A stretch of DNA of 64,000 bases from Sediminibacterium sp. KACHI17 (lineage in GTDB: Bacteria; Bacteroidota; Bacteroidia; Chitinophagales; Chitinophagaceae). The notes beneath the pieces are model-generated. The model was not told the origin of the DNA. It saw nothing but the letters and a program-made list of their open reading frames with translations, and did no database searches. A program made the position numbers and the translations under genes. The stretch covers positions 186,001 to 250,000 of the forward strand of contig NZ_AP029612.1 of NCBI RefSeq assembly GCF_040362915.1, written 5' to 3'. Shown one piece after another: positions 51,735 through 60,973 of this stretch; position 1 is the first letter of the stretch; each line of letters starts with the position of its first letter.

Positions 51735-54700
51735 ATGTTTGATATATTTATCAAGCGACCCATATTGTCGCTTGTCATTTCATTATTGATTACGCTGCTG
51801 GGTGTTCTCGCATTATTTACCTTGCCTGTAACCCAGTTCCCCGATATTGTTCCTCCCTCTGTAACTGTAACTGCTAAATACACTGGTGCCAATGCTGAAG
51901 TTTGTGCCAAAGCTGTGGCCACTCCATTGGAAAGAGCCATCAATGGTGTTCCTGGCATGACATACATGTCTTCAGTATCGAGTAATAACGGTATCACATT
52001 GATTACGGTTTCATTCAAAGTAGGTACCGATCCTGATCAGGCAGCAGTGAATGTTCAAAACCGTGTGACCACTGTATTGGATGAATTGCCTGAAGAAGTG
52101 ATCAAGGCGGGCGTTACTACAGAGAAGGAAGTAAACAGTATGCTGCTGTACTTGAATATCATGAGTGATGATTCCACAGCAGATGAAAAATTCATTTACA
52201 ATTTTGCGGATATCAATATTCTGCAAGAGCTTAAGCGAATTGATGGGGTTGGTTTTGCTGAGATCATGGGTTCAAAAGAATATGCCATGCGTGTTTGGCT
52301 GAAGCCGGATAAAATGCTTGCTTATAATATTTCTGCCAATGAGGTTGTAGATATTCTCCGAAATCAGAATGTAGAGGCAGCGCCTGGTAAAACAGGGGAG
52401 AGCTCTGGTATGGATGCCGGCTCTTTGCAATATGTACTTCGTTATACCGGTAAGAAAGCGAGTGCTCCTGAATATGAAAATATTGTGATCAGAGCTGAAC
52501 AGAATGGATCTGTTCTTAGATTAAAAGATATCGCAGATGTTGAATTCGGATCGATGACTTATAGCATGGTATCTGAAACCGATGGTAAGCCATCTGCATC
52601 CATCATGTTGAAACAAAGACCGGGGTCGAATGCAAGAGATGTGATCAAGAACGTCAAGCAACGAATGGCTGAATTGCAGCAGAGTTCTTTTCCGCCGGGT
52701 ATGAAATATAATTTTGCTTATGACGTATCTCGCTTTTTGGACGCCTCTATAAAAGAGGTACTCAAAACCTTGGTGGAAGCATTCATCCTGGTATTCATTG
52801 TAGTATTCATTTTCTTGCAAGATTTTCGTTCTACTTTGATACCTGCATTGGCTGTGCCTGTAGCGCTTATCGGCACACTTGCGTTTATGCAGATGCTTGG
52901 ATTTTCCATCAACCTACTCACATTATTTGCATTGGTACTTGCTATTGGTATAGTGGTTGATAATGCCATTGTAGTGGTTGAAGCCGTGCACGTAAAAATG
53001 GCGGAGCATCACATGACTCCTCTCAATGCAACCATTGCAGCTATGAAAGAGATCAGCGGCGCATTGATCGCTATTACATTGGTGATGTCTGCAGTGTTTG
53101 TGCCGGTAGCATTTCTCTCAGGTCCGGTAGGTGTATTTTATCGGCAGTTCTCGCTAACACTTGCGATCTCTATTGTGATATCAGGGATCAATGCTGTTAC
53201 ACTTACACCGGCATTATGCGCTTTGATGTTGAAGCACGAACCTGCTCGTGAGAAAAAGAATCTCTTAGCTAAATTCTTCAACGGGTTTAATAAAAGATAT
53301 GATCGCACTTCTTCAAAATATCAGCGACTTATTGGTGCCATTGTTACCAAGCGAATGGTCACGATGGCATTACTGGTCGTATTCTTTGCGGCAACCTGGG
53401 GCATATCTACTATTCTTCCTAGTGGCTTCATTCCAACAGAAGATCAGGGAATGGTATATGTGAATGTAACTACACCGCCTGGATCAACTGTTGAGAGAAC
53501 TGAATCTGTAATGCAGCAAATGCAAGAAGCTATAAAAGACATTGAAGCGATCGAGAATATTTCAATATTAGCGGGATATAGCCTGGTCACTGAAGTAGCA
53601 GGAGCTTCTTATGGCATGGCCATGATCAACCTGAAACCCTGGAAAGAAAGATCGGTATCTGTCAATCAATTGATACAACAGCTCAGAGAAAAAACTGCTT
53701 TTATCAAAGATGCAGACATTGAATTTTTTCCGCCCCCTACAGTGCCAGGTTTTGGGAATGCGAGTGGATTTGAAATGCGGATATTAGATAAAACAGGAAC
53801 CGGAAATCTGCAACAAACTGCTGCAGTAGCGAATGATCTGATCGATTCTCTTGAAAAAACAAAAGAGATCGGATCTGCTTTTACCAGCTTCGATCCTGAC
53901 TTTCCACAATACCTGATACATGTAGACCAGGATATGGCAGCAAAAAAAGGAGTGACGGTGGAGAATGCCATGAGTACCCTTCAGACATTGATCGGAAGTT
54001 ATTACGCTACCAATTTTATTCGCTTTGGTCAGATGTACAAAGTAATGGTGCAGGCATATCCTCAATACCGAACTAAGCCGGAAGATCTGCTGAATTTATA
54101 TGTGAAGAATGACAAGGGTAATATGATTCCTTATTCCACTTTTATCAGATTGGAAAGGGTCTTTGGTCCGGAACAGTTGACGCGTTACAATATGTATACT
54201 TCCGCATTGATCACAGGTGATGCAGCAGCAGGGTATAGTAGTGGTGAAGCCATCGAAAAACTGAAACAAACTGCAGGTGAATTATTACCCAAAGGGTTTA
54301 GTTATGAGTGGTCAGGAATGACACGTGAACAAATACTTTCTGGAAATCAGGCTGTATTCATATTTGGTATTTGCTTGTTGTTTGTGTACTTATTGTTAGC
54401 CGCACAATATGAGAGTTTTCTATTGCCTTTATCTGTGATCCTATCATTGCCTGCAGGTATTTTCGGCGCTTTCTTAAGCTTGAAATTATTCGGATTGGAA
54501 AATAATATCTACGCCCAAGTAGCCTTGGTCATGTTGATCGGATTATTGGGTAAGAATGCAATTCTGATCGTTGAATTTGCGATACTCAGACGCAAGCAGG
54601 GTCATCGGATAGCCGATGCAGCAATAGAAGGAGCTGTATCCAGATTACGCCCAATATTGATGACCTCTTTTGCATTCATTGCCGGCTTGATACCCTTGTG

Positions 54701-54908
54701 TATCGCTTCCGGTGCAGGAGCAATGGGGAACAGATCTATTGGTACAGCAGCGGCGGGTGGTATGTTGATCGGTACCATTTTCGGTGTGCTGGTTATACCC
54801 GGACTTTATTACCTGTTTGCAGTGCTATCTGAACGTACGAAATGTCAATCAGTAACAGAACCAATCAGCGTATCAGAAGTGAATACAGAACAATTCAGTG
54901 ATCAATAA
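51735..54908 (+). CDS. RND efflux pump permease (HAE-1/AcrB-like)
   Basis: A 1057-residue proton-driven drug exporter with the AcrB-type layout: TM1 (MFDIFIKRPILSLVISLLIT), two large periplasmic loops with porter and docking domains, and 12 TM segments. TM4 reads AIGIVVDNAIVVVEAVH, so the first relay aspartate (D409) is present, but the second is asparagine (N410). The TM10 lysine is kept in GLLGKNAILIVEFA. The DN pair, if not a family norm, would affect proton coupling. Substrate unknown. The adaptor precedes it by 8 bp and the outer-membrane component follows after 12 bp. Confidence 0.93.
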   Translation: MFDIFIKRPILSLVISLLITLLGVLALFTLPVTQFPDIVPPSVTVTAKYTGANAEVCAKAVATPLERAINGVPGMTYMSSVSSNNGITLITVSFKVGTDPDQAAVNVQNRVTTVLDELPEEVIKAGVTTEKEVNSMLLYLNIMSDDSTADEKFIYNFADINILQELKRIDGVGFAEIMGSKEYAMRVWLKPDKMLAYNISANEVVDILRNQNVEAAPGKTGESSGMDAGSLQYVLRYTGKKASAPEYENIVIRAEQNGSVLRLKDIADVEFGSMTYSMVSETDGKPSASIMLKQRPGSNARDVIKNVKQRMAELQQSSFPPGMKYNFAYDVSRFLDASIKEVLKTLVEAFILVFIVVFIFLQDFRSTLIPALAVPVALIGTLAFMQMLGFSINLLTLFALVLAIGIVVDNAIVVVEAVHVKMAEHHMTPLNATIAAMKEISGALIAITLVMSAVFVPVAFLSGPVGVFYRQFSLTLAISIVISGINAVTLTPALCALMLKHEPAREKKNLLAKFFNGFNKRYDRTSSKYQRLIGAIVTKRMVTMALLVVFFAATWGISTILPSGFIPTEDQGMVYVNVTTPPGSTVERTESVMQQMQEAIKDIEAIENISILAGYSLVTEVAGASYGMAMINLKPWKERSVSVNQLIQQLREKTAFIKDADIEFFPPPTVPGFGNASGFEMRILDKTGTGNLQQTAAVANDLIDSLEKTKEIGSAFTSFDPDFPQYLIHVDQDMAAKKGVTVENAMSTLQTLIGSYYATNFIRFGQMYKVMVQAYPQYRTKPEDLLNLYVKNDKGNMIPYSTFIRLERVFGPEQLTRYNMYTSALITGDAAAGYSSGEAIEKLKQTAGELLPKGFSYEWSGMTREQILSGNQAVFIFGICLLFVYLLLAAQYESFLLPLSVILSLPAGIFGAFLSLKLFGLENNIYAQVALVMLIGLLGKNAILIVEFAILRRKQGHRIADAAIEGAVSRLRPILMTSFAFIAGLIPLCIASGAGAMGNRSIGTAAAGGMLIGTIFGVLVIPGLYYLFAVLSERTKCQSVTEPISVSEVNTEQFSDQ

Positions 54909-54920
54909 ACGACATTCATT

Positions 54921-56366
54921 ATGAATCAATATACTTTTAATAACAAGGTCATTATGATGATTATGGCCATCATTTTATTGGGAAGCTGTGCAGTACCTAA
55001 AGAGGCCAATCGGTTTAAAGAAATTGAATTGCCCAACTCTTTCGCGGATAAAAAAGATACCGTAAGTCTTGCACAGTTGGATCTAAAAACATTTTTCAGT
55101 GATACCACTTTGTATGGGTTGATCGAAACGGCTATTGAAAATAATCCGGACATACAAAAGGCCTTGAGAAGGATCATGATGGCACAAGCCCAATTACAAA
55201 TGGCGCATAATGCAAGACTCCCGGTATTGGATGCTGTAGCATCAGGGGGCTTTAATAAGTTCGGGAAATATACCATTGATGGGGTGGGCAATTTTGATAC
55301 CAATCTATCGCCCAACATTAACAAGGACCAGCGTATACCTGTATTAACGCCGGATCTCTTCCTTGGTTTCAGAAGTAACTGGGAAGTGGATGTATGGGGT
55401 AAGTTGAATGATCAAAAAAAAGCGGCTTTATCTCGATCTTATGCTTCAGAAAAAGAAAGACAATGGCTCACGACCCAATTGGCAGCTCAGGTTGCATCCA
55501 TGTATTATGAATTGCTTGCATTGGATAGCGAGTTAGATATTTTGAACAAGAATCTGCGCTTACAGGAAGATGCATTGGAAGTGGTAAAAATTCAAAAGAG
55601 CGGAGGTCGGGCAACTGAACTTGCGGTACAACAATTTGAATCACAGTTATACACTACCCGAAGTTATATTGTGGGATTGAAGCAAAGTGTTATCAAAACA
55701 GAAAATGAATTAAATCTGTTATTAGGTCGCTTGCCACAGCCGATCAAAAGAACTGTCCCTATTTTTTCTCAATCGGTATTGGCTGCTATACATACCGGCT
55801 TGCCATCCCAGTTATTGATTCGTAGACCGGATATTCAGGCCTCGCAGTTGAAGCTGATGGCAGCAGGATTTGATGTAAGGGCCGCCAAAAAATCATTCCT
55901 TCCTTCTCTGAATATCACACCGTATACCGCATTCAATTCATTCAATGCATCGATGATGTTAACACCTGCATCTATTGCTTATGGCATCTTAGGAAGTGTA
56001 AGCGGTCCTGTATGGAATAGAGGCAGATTAAAAGGAATGTTAAAAGAAGCCATAGCCACAGAAGGAGAAGCTTGGTTTGATTACCAGCAATCAGTATTCA
56101 GAGCATATCAGGAAGTGGTAACCTGTATGAGTGCGATCAGCAATAATAAAGATCTGTTTGACCTCAAGAAAAAGCAGGTATCGGTATTGGAGTCAGCGGT
56201 AAAAACTGCAAGGGAGCTATATGTTACAGGTTATGCCTCTTATCTGGAAGTGATAACAGCGCAAAAGGGGGCGCTGGAAACACAGCTGGAATCGGTGGCT
56301 ACCTATAAGAATGTTCTCCTATCGCAGGTAGATCTCTATCGGGCATTGGGTGGTGGATGGCAATAA
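54921..56366 (+). CDS. Outer-membrane efflux lipoprotein (TolC/NodT family)
   Basis: A 481-residue outer-membrane channel protein. The lipobox LLGSC places Cys23 as the lipid anchor. Two OEP repeats follow (about 90-280 and 295-480), with SNWEVDVWGKLNDQKKAAL, the N-terminal-half helix QVASMYYELLALDSEL, LLIRRPDIQASQLKLMAAG (the family's RRPDI signature) and ending VDLYRALGGGWQ. It completes the tripartite pump with the two upstream genes; a 12-bp gap separates it from the permease. Confidence 0.93.
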   Translation: MNQYTFNNKVIMMIMAIILLGSCAVPKEANRFKEIELPNSFADKKDTVSLAQLDLKTFFSDTTLYGLIETAIENNPDIQKALRRIMMAQAQLQMAHNARLPVLDAVASGGFNKFGKYTIDGVGNFDTNLSPNINKDQRIPVLTPDLFLGFRSNWEVDVWGKLNDQKKAALSRSYASEKERQWLTTQLAAQVASMYYELLALDSELDILNKNLRLQEDALEVVKIQKSGGRATELAVQQFESQLYTTRSYIVGLKQSVIKTENELNLLLGRLPQPIKRTVPIFSQSVLAAIHTGLPSQLLIRRPDIQASQLKLMAAGFDVRAAKKSFLPSLNITPYTAFNSFNASMMLTPASIAYGILGSVSGPVWNRGRLKGMLKEAIATEGEAWFDYQQSVFRAYQEVVTCMSAISNNKDLFDLKKKQVSVLESAVKTARELYVTGYASYLEVITAQKGALETQLESVATYKNVLLSQVDLYRALGGGWQ

Positions 56367-56450
56367 AATGACTGCCAACATAATATCCTTGTTTGAAATA
56401 CGTTTTGTAACTTGAGCAGGCCTTAACGCCATCAAACCCCCATATCTGTT

Positions 56451-57158
56451 ATGGAAAGAGTAGGCACTTTAATCAATAAGCTCAAAGAGCAGTTGGAGCA
56501 GGGAGCGGATGCTGCCACTTTATTAATGAATACCCGCTTATTACTCGCTGAGTTACAAACCCAGTTGCAGCAAAATCCTGTGCCCCTTAAAGGAAAGGTT
56601 TCAGTCGTTATGCCCGGCTCATTCGAGACAAAATCTACTTCGATTCCTGCAGTGGAAACGTTTATGGATACTGAGGTTTCCTTACCCAAGATCCCTTCAC
56701 AAGATGAAGTTGTTGCAGAACCTCAGGAATCTGCTGTTCATGATAACAATTGGCCGGTCAACATACCTGTTGAAATACCTACTTTGGTTCATCAAGCTTC
56801 ACCGGGTGGTAAAGAAGTCTATGAGTTGAATCAGATATTGGTGGCCAAGTTTGAACAACCCGAGCTCAATGAAAGACTGAGAGAAGAGAAGACAGAAGTA
56901 GCAACGGTATTACAATCAGCACCAGTTCGTGATCTAAGAAAAGCAGTAGGTATCAATGATCGTTATCTGTTCGTAAATGAACTTTTCAGAGGCGATGAAA
57001 GTATGTATGAGCGAAGCATGAAGACCATCAACGGATTTTCTATTTATCCGGAAGCTCAATATTGGATCGAACGTGAATTAAAGGTAAAAATGGGATGGGA
57101 TGAAGGTTGTGAAGCGGTCAAGTTATTTGATCAATTGGTCAGAAGACGATTTGCCTGA
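56451..57158 (+). CDS. Conserved hypothetical protein
   Basis: A 235-residue protein without signal peptide or membrane segment. The N-terminal third is helical (VGTLINKLKEQLEQGADAAT), a Pro/Glu/Val-rich linker follows (about 55-130), and the C-terminal domain (about 160-235) is well structured, with IGINDRYLFVNELF, YERSMKTINGFSIY and EAQYWIERELKVKMGW. I do not recognise a named family, though the C-terminal block looks conserved rather than random. It overlaps the convergent waaA by 28 bp. Cytoplasmic location is likely. Confidence 0.6.
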   Translation: MERVGTLINKLKEQLEQGADAATLLMNTRLLLAELQTQLQQNPVPLKGKVSVVMPGSFETKSTSIPAVETFMDTEVSLPKIPSQDEVVAEPQESAVHDNNWPVNIPVEIPTLVHQASPGGKEVYELNQILVAKFEQPELNERLREEKTEVATVLQSAPVRDLRKAVGINDRYLFVNELFRGDESMYERSMKTINGFSIYPEAQYWIERELKVKMGWDEGCEAVKLFDQLVRRRFA

Positions 57159-58393
57159 ATATAATCCATGATTTTATTGCACGCCCCTGATTTCTGTTGT
57201 ACGTAATCTCCAGATGCTTGTCCTGTTTGTTTTAATAGATTGGGATCTTTGAGCAGTATGGATAGTTGCTCTTCCAGTTCCAATGCATCATCGATACTAA
57301 ATGCACCTTCTCTTTCTATGAGTTCTATGGCTTCTGTATACTTTTCATATACAGGACCAAATACAATAGGTTTGTAGAATACTGCTGCTTCCAAAGCATT
57401 GTGAATACCGTCATCACCAAATCCTCCGCCAATATAGGCAATGGTAGCATAGCGATAAATACTACTGAGCATTCCCATATTATCCATGATCAGCACATGC
57501 ACATTTTCCGGCACTTGTTTGGTTTCTTTCAGCATGGAATAGCGAATGGTATGGGTATATAATTTCTCGCATTCTTTTAATCGGTCTTCATCAATATCAT
57601 GCGGTGCAATGACAAAACGGATGTCAGGATGATGATTTACAAAATGATCCAGTGCTTCATCATCTTCTGTCCAGGTGCTGCCAGCAATGATCACCGGATG
57701 CTGATGACAGAATTGTTCGATCAGTTCAAAAGAAGAAAAACCCGCTGCGATCTGAATTACACGATCAAAACGTGTATCACCGCTGATCGATGCTTTATGT
57801 TCAGTTTCAATTTGCTTTAAGAGTAGAAAGGATGAATCATTCTGCACAAAGAGATGTGTAAAGCATTGTAACATTTTTTTATAAAAAGTTCCATACCATT
57901 TGAAAAAAGGCTGATCCTCTCTGAATACTCCTGAAATCAGGAGAAGAGGAATGTTTCTTTCTTTGATCTCATTCAGATAATAAAACCAATATTCATATTT
58001 CACGAAAAGAACCAATGCCGGTTGTACTATATTTAAAAATTTCTGGGCAGTATACGGACGATCCATCGGCAAATAACAGATATGATCAGCCACGGGATCA
58101 TTCTTGCGGATCTCATAACCCGATGGAGAAAAAAATGTGACAAGAATAAAATAATGTGGGTATTGCTGTTTGATAGATTCAAGTAGTGGTTTGCCCTGTT
58201 CAAATTCACCCAATGAAGAACAATGCATCCATACTACCGGTCGATCATTTTTATGAAATACGGAGTGCAGTTTCCTGAATTGATGTTTCCTTCCTTTTAC
58301 CCATAAGGCTGCTTTTGGGTTGTAAAAAGACAGCAACCATGCAGCTTTGGGGTAAAGCCATACGAACAAACGATAGAGGAGTCGCAAATACAA
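57131..58393 (-). CDS. waaA: 3-deoxy-D-manno-octulosonic acid (Kdo) transferase
   Basis: A 420-residue GT30 enzyme that adds Kdo from CMP-Kdo to lipid A precursor at the inner membrane. WMHCSSLGEFEQGKPLL carries the catalytic-type glutamate, TFFSPSGYEIRKN and VLFVKYEYWFYYL are family signatures, and the C-terminal IAYIGGGFGDDGIHNALEAAVF is the sugar-nucleotide region. The only usual start is TTG at 58393; the next upstream stop is at 58418, with no ATG between. Its 3' end overlaps the unknown gene at 56451 by 28 bp. A nucleotide-sugar run is transcribed away from it. Confidence 0.9.
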   Translation of the reverse strand: MYLRLLYRLFVWLYPKAAWLLSFYNPKAALWVKGRKHQFRKLHSVFHKNDRPVVWMHCSSLGEFEQGKPLLESIKQQYPHYFILVTFFSPSGYEIRKNDPVADHICYLPMDRPYTAQKFLNIVQPALVLFVKYEYWFYYLNEIKERNIPLLLISGVFREDQPFFKWYGTFYKKMLQCFTHLFVQNDSSFLLLKQIETEHKASISGDTRFDRVIQIAAGFSSFELIEQFCHQHPVIIAGSTWTEDDEALDHFVNHHPDIRFVIAPHDIDEDRLKECEKLYTHTIRYSMLKETKQVPENVHVLIMDNMGMLSSIYRYATIAYIGGGFGDDGIHNALEAAVFYKPIVFGPVYEKYTEAIELIEREGAFSIDDALELEEQLSILLKDPNLLKQTGQASGDYVQQKSGACNKIMDYIQANRLLTN

Positions 58394-58499
58394 TGATTTA
58401 TGGGCACAAATTAAGAACTAAAACCCATTTGGGTGATGTTGAATCCGAAAGCCATTTCAGACATTTTTACAGTAGTTTTGCAGTGAAAGGAATTTGAAT

Positions 58500-59630
58500 A
58501 TGAGACCCATACAAATGGTTGATACCCGTACTCAGTACGAACATATAAAAACAGAGGTCGATGCTGCCATTCAGGAAGTATTAAATAGTGCAGCTTATAT
58601 CAATGGTAAAGCCGTACAGGATTTTGCTACATCTCTCAGTCAATATTTAGGCGTCAAGCATGTGATCCCATGTGCCAATGGTACGGATGCTTTGCAAATT
58701 GCCATGATGGCGTTGGATCTTCAACCGGGCGATGAAGTTATTACACCCTCCTTTACCTATATCGCAACGACTGAAGTAGTGGCATTGCTAAAACTCACGC
58801 CAGTATTTGTAGAAGTAGACCCCAAAACATTTTGTATTGATCCGGAGGCGATCCGTAAGGCCATTACTCCAAAGACCAAAGCTATTGTGCCGGTGCATTT
58901 ATATGGACATGCAGCACCTATGGAAGAAATACTTGCCATCGCTAAAGAATACAATCTGTATGTAATTGAAGACAATGCTCAGGCAATTGGATGTGATTAT
59001 ACTTTTTCAGATGGAACAAAAAAGAAAACGGGAACCATGGGTACTATTGGGGCCACTTCTTTTTATCCCAGTAAGAATTTAGGTGCATACGGAGATGGCG
59101 GTGCTATTTTTACCAATGATGATGTATTGGCAAAGCAACTGAAAATGGTAGCCAATCATGGTCAGCAAAAAAGATATTACCATGAAGTAGTAGGCTGTAA
59201 CTCTCGTCTAGATACGATTCAGGCAGCCATTCTCAATATCAAATTGGCGAAACTAGATGCATATAATGCAGCCAGACAATCAGTAGCCGCTTTTTATAAT
59301 AAGGCGTTTGCAGGAAACAAGAAGATCATTACACCATTTGTCGCTTCATATAGTGATCATGTATATCATCAGTATACTTTGGTACTCAATGATGTGAACA
59401 GAGATGAGTTAGTAGCTTACCTAGCAACCCAAAATATTCCATCGATGATCTATTATCCTGTACCCGGACATAAGCAGGATATGTTCAAGTCATTTGCTTT
59501 ACCGCATTATCAGTTAGATACGACCGATTGGCTGACAGAGCGTGTGGTATCATTGCCTGTTCATACCGAAATGGAAACAGAACAACTGGAATATATTGTA
59601 CGTCACGTTTTAAATTTTGTAAACAGATAA
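58500..59630 (+). CDS. DegT/DnrJ/EryC1/StrS sugar aminotransferase
   Basis: A 376-residue PLP-dependent enzyme that aminates a keto-sugar nucleotide. VIPCANGTDALQIAMMAL, TPSFTYIATTEVVALL, the PLP lysine in SFYPSKNLGAYGDGGA (K192) and HVYHQYTLVLND match the family. The ATG at 58500 is used; a TTG two codons upstream gives an alternative. AAAGGAA about ten bases before is a rare clear Shine-Dalgarno. It begins 106 bp from waaA in the divergent gap and is followed by ugd after 3 bp, indicating a surface-sugar operon. The exact amino sugar cannot be named. Confidence 0.88.
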   Translation: MRPIQMVDTRTQYEHIKTEVDAAIQEVLNSAAYINGKAVQDFATSLSQYLGVKHVIPCANGTDALQIAMMALDLQPGDEVITPSFTYIATTEVVALLKLTPVFVEVDPKTFCIDPEAIRKAITPKTKAIVPVHLYGHAAPMEEILAIAKEYNLYVIEDNAQAIGCDYTFSDGTKKKTGTMGTIGATSFYPSKNLGAYGDGGAIFTNDDVLAKQLKMVANHGQQKRYYHEVVGCNSRLDTIQAAILNIKLAKLDAYNAARQSVAAFYNKAFAGNKKIITPFVASYSDHVYHQYTLVLNDVNRDELVAYLATQNIPSMIYYPVPGHKQDMFKSFALPHYQLDTTDWLTERVVSLPVHTEMETEQLEYIVRHVLNFVNR

Positions 59631-59633
59631 GGG

Positions 59634-60935
59634 ATGAAAATAGCTGTTGTAGGAACCGGATATGTTGGATTGGTTACAGGAACTTGCTTTGCTGAAACAG
59701 GCAATAAAGTTACTTGCGTGGATATTGATCAATCAAAGGTAGAGAAATTAGCGAGTGGAGAGATCACGATCTATGAGCCCGGATTGGAGAAAATATTTCT
59801 TCGTAACCTGAAAGAAGGGAGGTTGAAATTTACCACCAGCCTTGAAGATGGGATTCAGGAAGCAGATATTATTTTTCTGGCATTGCCTACACCACCGGGT
59901 GCTGACGGAGCTGCAGATCTCAAATATGTATTATCCGTAGCAGATCATTTAGGAAAGATATTGAAGGGGTATAAAGTGATCGTTGATAAAAGTACGGTTC
60001 CGGTTGGCACAGCAGATAAAGTAAAACAGGCGATAGCAGTTCATTATAAAGGTGAGTTTGATGTAGTTAGTAATCCTGAGTTTCTTCGCGAAGGTGTGGC
60101 AGTAGATGATTTCATGAAACCTGATAGAGTGGTGGTGGGTACTGATTCGGAAAGAGCCAGAAAAATCATGGGCGATCTTTTTGCTCCTTTTGTAAGACAA
60201 GGTAATCCGATCATATACATGGATGAGCGTTCTGCTGAACTTACAAAGTATGCAGCGAACTCTTTTCTTGCGATGAAGATCTCTTTTATGAATGAAATCG
60301 CTCAGTTGTGTGAGAAGATGGGAGCTGATGTGGACATGGTACGTAAAGGCATCGGTAGTGATGAAAGAATCGGTAAACGTTTTTTATTCCCGGGTATCGG
60401 TTATGGTGGTAGTTGTTTCCCGAAAGATGTACAGGCATTGATCAGGTCATCTGCTGAAGTAGGATATCAATTCAATATTTTAGAAGCCGTTGAAAAAGTA
60501 AATGCGCATCAGAAATTACATCTGGTACATAAAATCCGTAAATATTTCGGTGATCAGTTAACCGGAAAACATTTCGCACTTTGGGGATTATCTTTTAAAC
60601 CCAATACAGATGATATCCGTGAAGCACCGGCTTTGGAAATGATCGATGCCTTACTTACCCAAGGGGCTACCATCACTGCCTTTGATCCTGAAGCAATGCC
60701 GAATGTGCGCAAGCATTTAGGTGATCGTATACAATTGGCATCAAGTCAGTATGACACATTGAATAATGCAGATGCATTGATCATTGCAACAGAGTGGAGT
60801 GAGTTCCGTACACCTGATTTTGAAATGATTGAAACCAAGCTCAAACAAAAAGTGATCTTCGACGGAAGAAATCTATTTGATGTAAAACAGATGGCTGGAT
60901 TAGGATTCCATTATGAAAGTATTGGACGAAAATAG
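59634..60935 (+). CDS. ugd: UDP-glucose 6-dehydrogenase
   Basis: A 433-residue NAD-dependent enzyme oxidising UDP-glucose to UDP-glucuronate. The N-terminal Rossmann motif is [19 protein letters not shown], and the catalytic cysteine lies in [16 protein letters not shown] (C261). [12 protein letters not shown] and [17 protein letters not shown] are further signatures. The start at 59634 is 3 bp after the aminotransferase stop. Its product is the substrate of the UDP-glucuronate decarboxylase encoded next. The TAG stop is followed directly by a CCATGG array. Confidence 0.95.
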   Translation: MKIAVVGTGYVGLVTGTCFAETGNKVTCVDIDQSKVEKLASGEITIYEPGLEKIFLRNLKEGRLKFTTSLEDGIQEADIIFLALPTPPGADGAADLKYVLSVADHLGKILKGYKVIVDKSTVPVGTADKVKQAIAVHYKGEFDVVSNPEFLREGVAVDDFMKPDRVVVGTDSERARKIMGDLFAPFVRQGNPIIYMDERSAELTKYAANSFLAMKISFMNEIAQLCEKMGADVDMVRKGIGSDERIGKRFLFPGIGYGGSCFPKDVQALIRSSAEVGYQFNILEAVEKVNAHQKLHLVHKIRKYFGDQLTGKHFALWGLSFKPNTDDIREAPALEMIDALLTQGATITAFDPEAMPNVRKHLGDRIQLASSQYDTLNNADALIIATEWSEFRTPDFEMIETKLKQKVIFDGRNLFDVKQMAGLGFHYESIGRK

Positions 60936-60967
60936 TTAACAGACCATGGTCCATGGTCCATGGACTT
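60936..60967. repeat. CCATGG-family array between ugd and the decarboxylase gene
   Basis: Units ACCATGG, TCCATGG and TCCATGG in 7-bp register begin right after the ugd stop, then ACTTTTTTAT. It carries the family's best T-tract on the plus strand, so this copy looks like a true intrinsic terminator. The next start, ATG at 60974, lies 6 bp downstream. Confidence 0.85.
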
Positions 60968-60973
60968 TTTTAT

